NCBI GenBank assembly: GCA_018971675.1
Contig: JAGXAF010000008.1
Location: forward strand, 1 to 36,489
DNA: 36,489 nucleotides
Direction of reading: 5' to 3'
Source: Bradyrhizobium sp.
GTDB taxonomy: Bacteria > Pseudomonadota > Alphaproteobacteria > Rhizobiales > Xanthobacteraceae
Under the pieces are notes generated by a model, which did no database searches, was not told the origin of the DNA, and saw nothing but the letters and a program-made list of their open reading frames with translations. Position 1 is the first letter of the stretch, and every line of letters begins with the position of its first letter. Positions 32,143 to 36,489 of the stretch are shown here, piece by piece. The translations under genes and the position numbers were made by a program.

Positions 32143-32401
32143 TGGCGGCACTCGCATCCGCAGCCTGCGCATTGGCAAGGTCGACCGAGCCGATCGAGAG
32201 CATCTCCATGGAACCGCGGACGTCTTCCGCCGGCACCATGATCATCGTAGCGATGCGCCGGTAGGCCGAGAAGGTGAGACCCTCGATCGTCTCCTCATCG
32301 GTGATGACCTCGTAAGCGCCGGCGGGCAGCAGCCGCTCGATGCCGCGGATTCGGAACGAATGCCTGAACGTGACGATCTCTCGCCGCGAGCGGATGGTCA
32401 T
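32135..32401 (-). CDS. Small conserved-looking protein of unknown function (88 residues)
   Basis: Not recognised by name. It begins MTIRSRREIVTFRHSFRIRG and continues with IERLLPAGAYEVITDEETIE and LTFSAYRRIATMI. This alternation of short strands reads like a small beta-rich protein, and similar ORFs are common in Bradyrhizobium genomes in my recollection. AGGA lies about 9 nt before the ATG. It is first of a two-gene unit with the coiled-coil gene. The 260 bp upstream of it, to the small membrane-protein gene, show nothing I can identify. Confidence 0.65.
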   Translation of the reverse strand: MTIRSRREIVTFRHSFRIRGIERLLPAGAYEVITDEETIEGLTFSAYRRIATMIMVPAEDVRGSMEMLSIGSVDLANAQAADASAAND

Positions 32402-32661
32402 GCACGCTGTCCTTTTTGCAACAGGGGCCCCAACCGACCGGCAGCGACGACCATGCGCCCATCGTACGGCAATAGCCAGCGCACATTCGTCATTGCCGCG
32501 TGCTGACGCCGCAGCGCGGCCCTCGCCTCTACGCGTCGTTTTAGTTCTCGCTATTGGCGTGCCGCAGGCGTAAGATCATCGCATCACCGCTCTTCTCAAC
32601 GGCATCGACCGGTGACTGAGAGGCACGTGCGCTCCCGCCGACAGAGCTGCAGGAGCATTCG

Positions 32662-32760
32662 ATGCCGCGTTTCCGCGCCTCGGAATGGATCGTCCCGCCG
32701 GTAATCGTTCCGCTATTTCTTCTGCTTCTGGTGTGTGCTGCGGCCATTCTCCATGGCTAA
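32662..32760 (+). CDS. 32-residue single-span membrane protein
   Basis: A short frame with a good AGGAG 7 nt before the ATG. It encodes a polar N-terminus (MPRFRASEW) followed by one hydrophobic helix (IVPPVIVPLFLLLLVCAAAI) and the end LHG. The positive N-terminus predicts an N-in orientation. Its TAA overlaps the ATG of the next gene by 8 nt, so the two are likely co-translated, and the next gene has no ribosome-binding site of its own. Function unknown. Confidence 0.6.
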   Translation: MPRFRASEWIVPPVIVPLFLLLLVCAAAILHG

Positions 32761-33100
32761 GGCAACGCATGTGCCTTACCTGGTCACGGGGACCAACGAG
32801 TATGGCAGCGCCAATCTCGGCCGCGGCAGCGCGAGGGTCGCACTGCGCATCGCGCGAAAGCTGCTGCGCGATGGCTATATGGATGTCCGCGTCTGCACGC
32901 CGCGCGGGCGCGTTCTGCAGTCGGATGAACTGGACGAACTCGAGCCCCAACAGGAGATGGACGGCATGGCCAAGGGACAGCAACGCGGCAATCGCGAAGC
33001 CAAGAAGCCGAAGAAGGAAAAGGCCAAGGTGATCGCGGCGGCGCCGAACCGGAAGGAGGCTGCCTGGCAGCCGGATTTCGGGCCGGCGAAGAAGCGGTAG
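32753..33100 (+). CDS. Protein of unknown function with basic C-terminal module (115 residues)
   Basis: Not recognised. Residues 1-70 form a compact domain (VPYLVTGTNEYGSANLGRGS, ARVALRIARKLLRDGYMDVR, VCTPRGRVLQSDELDELEP). Residues 72-115 are a strongly basic, probably disordered tail starting MAKGQQRGNREAKKPKKEK and ending DFGPAKKR. The tail alone has the look of a free-standing small protein: an in-frame ATG at 32966 is preceded by AGGAG about 9 nt upstream. Translation from 32753 probably depends on the overlapping membrane-protein gene. Confidence 0.6.
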   Translation: MAKATHVPYLVTGTNEYGSANLGRGSARVALRIARKLLRDGYMDVRVCTPRGRVLQSDELDELEPQQEMDGMAKGQQRGNREAKKPKKEKAKVIAAAPNRKEAAWQPDFGPAKKR

Positions 33101-33251
33101 CTAAGGGTCGGAGCTTTTACTTGACGGCTTCCAAGGCTTGCAGCGAAGTGGGCCGTGATGTCGCATCCGTCGAACCCATTTGGCGACTGTCTTCCGTCGC
33201 TTCAGCATTCGCTGGAACGGAAAGCTTGCTAATCGAAGATCCCCGACATGA

Positions 33252-34058
33252 TCAGTTGACCGACGATGCATTTTCCGGAGGCGCATATGCCATGGCAAAC
33301 GGCCCGGACCGGTCAAACGGGCTGAACTGCCCCTCAGGCTGAGCCAGACGATCCGCGATCGCCCAAAGAGCGGCTGCATTGACGCCGATCCCGGTATGGC
33401 TGGCAAGATAGATCTCGATATTCTCCGCGGTATCGGATGGATGCAACAGGCAGGTGCGCCAGTTCACGATGCCATCGGCGCGCGAATAGATCGAGGTCGC
33501 CGGCACCGGCAAATCGCCCGCGATTGCCCGTCGCAGTTCGGAGTTCTCGTCCACCGTCTCGCCCGACATCGCTTCATAGAGCCGCGTCGCATTGGTCGCC
33601 CGCACGTCGCCCGCGAACGGACTCGCCAGCGTCACCACGCCACGCACCATTTCGGGCGCCTGCAGCGCCAGGTCCCGCGCATAGACACCGCCGAGGCTCC
33701 ATCCGACGAGACTGACCTTGCGTCCGGCGGCGGCATGGATCGAAGCCAGCCGATCGCACAGGCTCGCCCGCATCCGGGACACGCCGCCGGTGTTGCGTCC
33801 CATCTGCCAGGCATGGGCATCATAGCCGAGCTCGACGAGATATCGCCGCAGCGGCGCCATCGACAGATCGCTGGCGAGGAATCCCGGCAAGGCCAGCACC
33901 GGGTGACCGTCGCCGCGCGGTGCGCGCATCAACAGCGGTGCCATCAACAGGCTGGCGTTGAACTCGAGGATTCCCCTCACCTCGGCCAGCATCAGGCTGA
34001 GGCTGGGGGGCCTAAGCTTGTGGGACGCGCGTGGTCCGCCTGCGGTGAGCGGCATCAT
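33252..34058 (-). CDS. Alpha/beta hydrolase coupled to a DUF6489-like gene
   Basis: A 268-residue lipase-like alpha/beta hydrolase. It has an oxyanion-type strand HPVLALPGFLASD (52-64), nucleophile S121 in LVGWSLGGVYA, a probable acid in SRADGIVNW and a histidine in SHTGIG near the C-terminus. The opening LLMAPLLMRAPRGDG precedes the fold. The ATG at 34058 overlaps the stop of the upstream gene as ATGA, so the pair is translated together. The frame extends further upstream to 34286 only as a shadow of that gene. The substrate is unknown. Confidence 0.87.
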   Translation of the reverse strand: MMPLTAGGPRASHKLRPPSLSLMLAEVRGILEFNASLLMAPLLMRAPRGDGHPVLALPGFLASDLSMAPLRRYLVELGYDAHAWQMGRNTGGVSRMRASLCDRLASIHAAAGRKVSLVGWSLGGVYARDLALQAPEMVRGVVTLASPFAGDVRATNATRLYEAMSGETVDENSELRRAIAGDLPVPATSIYSRADGIVNWRTCLLHPSDTAENIEIYLASHTGIGVNAAALWAIADRLAQPEGQFSPFDRSGPFAMAYAPPENASSVN

Positions 34059-34309
34059 TTCTTCTTGCCGTCGGGACGCCCGCCAAGACCGGCCATGGCC
34101 GCAAACATGTCCTGGAACCGTTCGGCGAGTTTCGGGTCGAAGGTGAACCAGCTCTGCATCAGCGCTTCCGGCGAAACGCTCTGGATGTTGGTCATCATCT
34201 GCTGCTGCAGCTTTTCCATCACCGCCGTCTGCATCGGCTGCACGTCGGGCAATCCGAAGAACTGCCGGGCCTCCAGTGGCGAGCAATCGATCTCGATATT
34301 CACTTTCAT
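34055..34309 (-). CDS. DUF6489-like small helical protein (84 residues)
   Basis: It begins MKVNIEIDCSPLEARQFFGLPDV and continues with methionine- and glutamine-rich helices (MQTAVMEKLQQQMMTNIQSV, LAERFQDMFAAMAGLGG), ending DGKKK. This matches my recollection of the uncharacterised DUF6489 family; the identification is by memory. GGAG lies about 10 nt before the ATG. It is coupled by a 4-nt overlap to a downstream alpha/beta hydrolase, an arrangement like phaE-phaC at 28405. The 200 bp upstream hold nothing I can identify. Confidence 0.75.
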   Translation of the reverse strand: MKVNIEIDCSPLEARQFFGLPDVQPMQTAVMEKLQQQMMTNIQSVSPEALMQSWFTFDPKLAERFQDMFAAMAGLGGRPDGKKK

Positions 34310-34508
34310 GTCCGCCGCTCCTTGAGGATCATCATTTTCGCCGGTTTCAGTATCGCCGCGACCGGCCGCAGGACGCAAGCGGCACAGCCTGCGATCTAGC
34401 AAGATAGTCGGCCAAACCGCCCCGACCACAAAGGGCGCAGGATCTGCGAATGGAGTCTCGCAGAAAACGGCATGCAGCCGCCGTGAGCCGCAAGGAGTGG
34501 GGGCTCCC

Positions 34509-34561
34509 AAAACGCAAACGGCGGCCAAAAGGCCGCCGTCGCACAAACCGAGGCTTCGGTT
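34509..34561 (-). terminator. Rho-independent terminator of the second RND gene
   Basis: On the minus strand a small hairpin (AACCGA and TCGGTT, 34546-34561) comes right after the stop codon. A strong one follows: ACGGCGGCC-TTTT-GGCCGCCGT (34518-34539), then TTGCGTTTT. Confidence 0.85.
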
Positions 34562-34562
34562 G

Positions 34563-36489
34563 CTAGCCAGCCTTGAGCGCTTTCGACCCGAGATCGAAGT
34601 CGGCGATTTCCCTCGCCCGTTCGGACTCGGCGCCCGCGCGGTGATCGGTCGCGATCGCCACGTAGACCGCGGGCAACACGAACAGCGTAAACATCGTACC
34701 GATCGACATGCCGGACACCACCACAAGACCGATCGAGAACCGGCTCGCGGCACCGGCGCCCGACGCGGTCAACAGCGGAATCAGGCCGGTGACCATCGCC
34801 GCGGTCGTCATCAGGATCGGGCGAAGCCGGACCCGCGCCGCCATTTCGATCGCCGAACGCCGGTCCAGCCTCTCATTGAGCTGCAGCTCGTTGGCGAATT
34901 CGACCATCAGGATGCCGTGCTTGCTGATCAAACCGACCAGCGTCAGCAGGCCGACCTGGGTATAGATGTTCATGGTGGCGGCGCCGAAGAACAGCGGCAG
35001 CAAGGCGCCGACAATCGCCATGGGAACGCTGATCATGATGACCAGTGGATCGCGCAGGCTCTCAAACTGCGCGGCCAGCACCAGGAAGATGATGATCAGC
35101 GCAAAGCCGAAGGTGATCGCGAGCTGGTTGCCTTCCTGCACATATTGCCGGGAATCCGCCAGATAGTCGTGGTCGAAGCCGGCCGGCAGTTGCTTGGCCA
35201 GGCCCTCGAGGAAGTCCACCGCCTGTCCGACGGTCACGCCGGGCATCGGCACGGCGGAGAACGTGGCGGAGTTGAGCTGGTTGTAGTGCGTCAGCGCGTT
35301 GGGATCGGTGCCGGTCTCGATCGACACCAGCGTCGACAGCGGCACCTGCTGGCCGGTCGCGGTCTGCACGTAATATTCGCCGAGCGCCTCGGGCGACAGG
35401 CGCTTGTCGCGCGGCACCTGCGGGATCACCTGGTAGGACCGCCCCTCGAGATTGAAACGGTTGACGTAGTTGCCGCCGAGCAGGGTCGCCAGCGCATTGC
35501 CGATACTCTGCATGGTGATGCCGAGATCGCTGGCCTTCGAACGGTCGATCTTGATCCGCACCACCGGCTGGTTGAAATCGAGGTCGCTGTCGGAGACGAT
35601 GAACAAGCCACTCTTTCGCGCGGCCTCCTTTACCTTGTTCATCTGCTCATAAACCGACTGGAATCCGTTGGTCGAGGAGATCACCATCTGCACCGGCAAA
35701 CCGCCGGGACCACCGGGCAACGGCGGCAGGTTGAAGGCGAAGGCGTTGACGCCTTCGATCTTGCTGAGTTGCTCCTGCACCAATGGCTTGAGCGCGATCG
35801 AGGAGCGCTTCCGCTCGTCCCACGGCTTGAGCAGCATGCCTGCGATGCCGCCCTGCGGACCGTTGATGCCGTTCAGAACGAAGCGCAGATCGGTTTCCGG
35901 GAAACTCGCAAACACCTTGTCGAGCTTCGCGCCGTAATAATCGATATAGTCGATATTGGCGTATTTCGGCGCCTTGGTCACTGCGAATACGATGCCCTGA
36001 TCCTCTTCCGGCGCCAGTTCCTTTGAGGTGTGCGTATAGAGAAAGCCGACCAGCCCAAGGATGGTCAGCGCGAACATCGCGGTGATCGGGCGATAGTCGA
36101 GCGACCGATCGAGCTGCCGGCCGTACCATCGCGTCACCGAACCGAAGATGCGATTGACAATCCCGGCAAAACGCCCCTCCTCCGCGCTCTTGAGGAACAC
36201 CGAGCACATCATCGGCGACAGCGTCAGCGCGATCACGCCCGAAACGATCACCGCGCCCGCTAGCGTAAAGGCGAATTCGCGGAACAGCGCGCCGGTCAGG
36301 CCGCCGAGGAAGCCAATCGGCGCATAGACCGCGGCCAGCGTAATGGTCATGGAGATGACCGGACCGACGATCTCGCGCGCGCCCTGCATCGCCGCCTGTA
36401 CCGGAGGCTTGCCCTCCTCGAGGTGGCGGTGGATGTTCTCCACCACCACGATGGCGTCGTCGACGACGAGACCGATCGCCAGCACCATC
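34563..36489 (-). CDS. RND efflux permease, C-terminal part (runs off the window)
   Basis: A second AcrB-type RND pump, distinct from the one at 4261. The 641 visible residues begin inside TM4 with the proton-relay motif GLVVDDAIVVVENIHRHLEEG, so roughly 400 residues lie beyond the right edge. They continue through the second periplasmic loop and TM7-12 (FGFALIIIFLVLAAQFESLRDPLVIM, TQVGLLTLVGLISKHGILMVEFANE, RLRPILMTTAAMVTG). The spelling SKHGILMVEFAN and the ELAPEEDQG segment resemble MexF/MdtC-like or multidrug-type pumps. Its adaptor, if present, must be upstream, outside the window. It ends at a strong terminator. Confidence 0.93.
   Translation of the reverse strand, partial: MVLAIGLVVDDAIVVVENIHRHLEEGKPPVQAAMQGAREIVGPVISMTITLAAVYAPIGFLGGLTGALFREFAFTLAGAVIVSGVIALTLSPMMCSVFLKSAEEGRFAGIVNRIFGSVTRWYGRQLDRSLDYRPITAMFALTILGLVGFLYTHTSKELAPEEDQGIVFAVTKAPKYANIDYIDYYGAKLDKVFASFPETDLRFVLNGINGPQGGIAGMLLKPWDERKRSSIALKPLVQEQLSKIEGVNAFAFNLPPLPGGPGGLPVQMVISSTNGFQSVYEQMNKVKEAARKSGLFIVSDSDLDFNQPVVRIKIDRSKASDLGITMQSIGNALATLLGGNYVNRFNLEGRSYQVIPQVPRDKRLSPEALGEYYVQTATGQQVPLSTLVSIETGTDPNALTHYNQLNSATFSAVPMPGVTVGQAVDFLEGLAKQLPAGFDHDYLADSRQYVQEGNQLAITFGFALIIIFLVLAAQFESLRDPLVIMISVPMAIVGALLPLFFGAATMNIYTQVGLLTLVGLISKHGILMVEFANELQLNERLDRRSAIEMAARVRLRPILMTTAAMVTGLIPLLTASGAGAASRFSIGLVVVSGMSIGTMFTLFVLPAVYVAIATDHRAGAESERAREIADFDLGSKALKAG

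Noticed and set aside
34497..36026. 509-residue plus-strand open frame opposite the second RND gene
   Set aside because: Same composition bias and no domains; a shadow frame starting in a terminator.
1..36489. tRNA, rRNA, CRISPR or prophage genes
   Set aside because: None was recognised on either strand; intergenic gaps are short and mostly filled by the listed repeats and control sites.

Overview
The window reads as chromosomal DNA of a GC-rich alphaproteobacterium. It is most like Bradyrhizobium or a close relative in the Nitrobacteraceae. This rests on the paa, PHA and phasin gene types, the small hypothetical proteins, and two families of intergenic palindromic repeats that I associate with that group. 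The assignment is by recognition only; no database search was possible.

Layout, left to right. (1) 1-7455: the 3' end of an unknown gene, a YghU-type glutathione transferase, a Baeyer-Villiger-type flavin monooxygenase, and an RND efflux permease with its membrane-fusion protein (no outer-membrane factor next to it). (2) 7737-11541: a four-carbon acid-sugar (L-threonate/erythronate type) catabolic set, ltnD-otnI-otnK on the minus strand and otnC divergent on the plus strand. (3) 11700-16716: a plus-strand run of an M20 amidohydrolase, a D-2-hydroxyacid dehydrogenase, an amidase and an alpha/beta-hydrolase-OsmC fusion, ending tail to tail with a YeeE/YedE sulfur transporter. (4) 17832-25839: a zinc-less MDR oxidoreductase and then a phenylacetate cluster transcribed paaX, paaA, paaB, paaC, paaD, paaE, paaI, paaK. 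It supplies the CoA ligase, the epoxidase complex, a thioesterase and the repressor; the ring-opening and beta-oxidation genes are not here. (5) 26074-28788: a polyhydroxyalkanoate locus of a short PhaE-like subunit, a class III PhaC, a GNAT acetyltransferase (these three coupled by 4-nt overlaps) and a phasin. (6) 28974-34309: an alpha/beta hydrolase, a cold-shock protein, ribosomal protein S21, many small proteins of unknown function, and a DUF6489-like/hydrolase pair. (7) 34563-36489: the C-terminal two thirds of a second RND pump.

Most of the window is ordinary metabolic DNA. The points that stand out are small-scale: a threefold copy of the ribosome-binding segment between paaA and paaB; a palindrome and a threefold 16-bp repeat at the paa promoter; palindromic repeat elements inside the paa operon and one that supplies the stop codon of otnC; a 32-residue membrane protein coupled to its downstream gene; a frameshifted DUF1488-like gene; and two separate loci in which a small helical protein is translationally coupled to an alpha/beta-hydrolase-fold protein. 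I found no tRNA, rRNA, CRISPR array, phage or insertion sequence.
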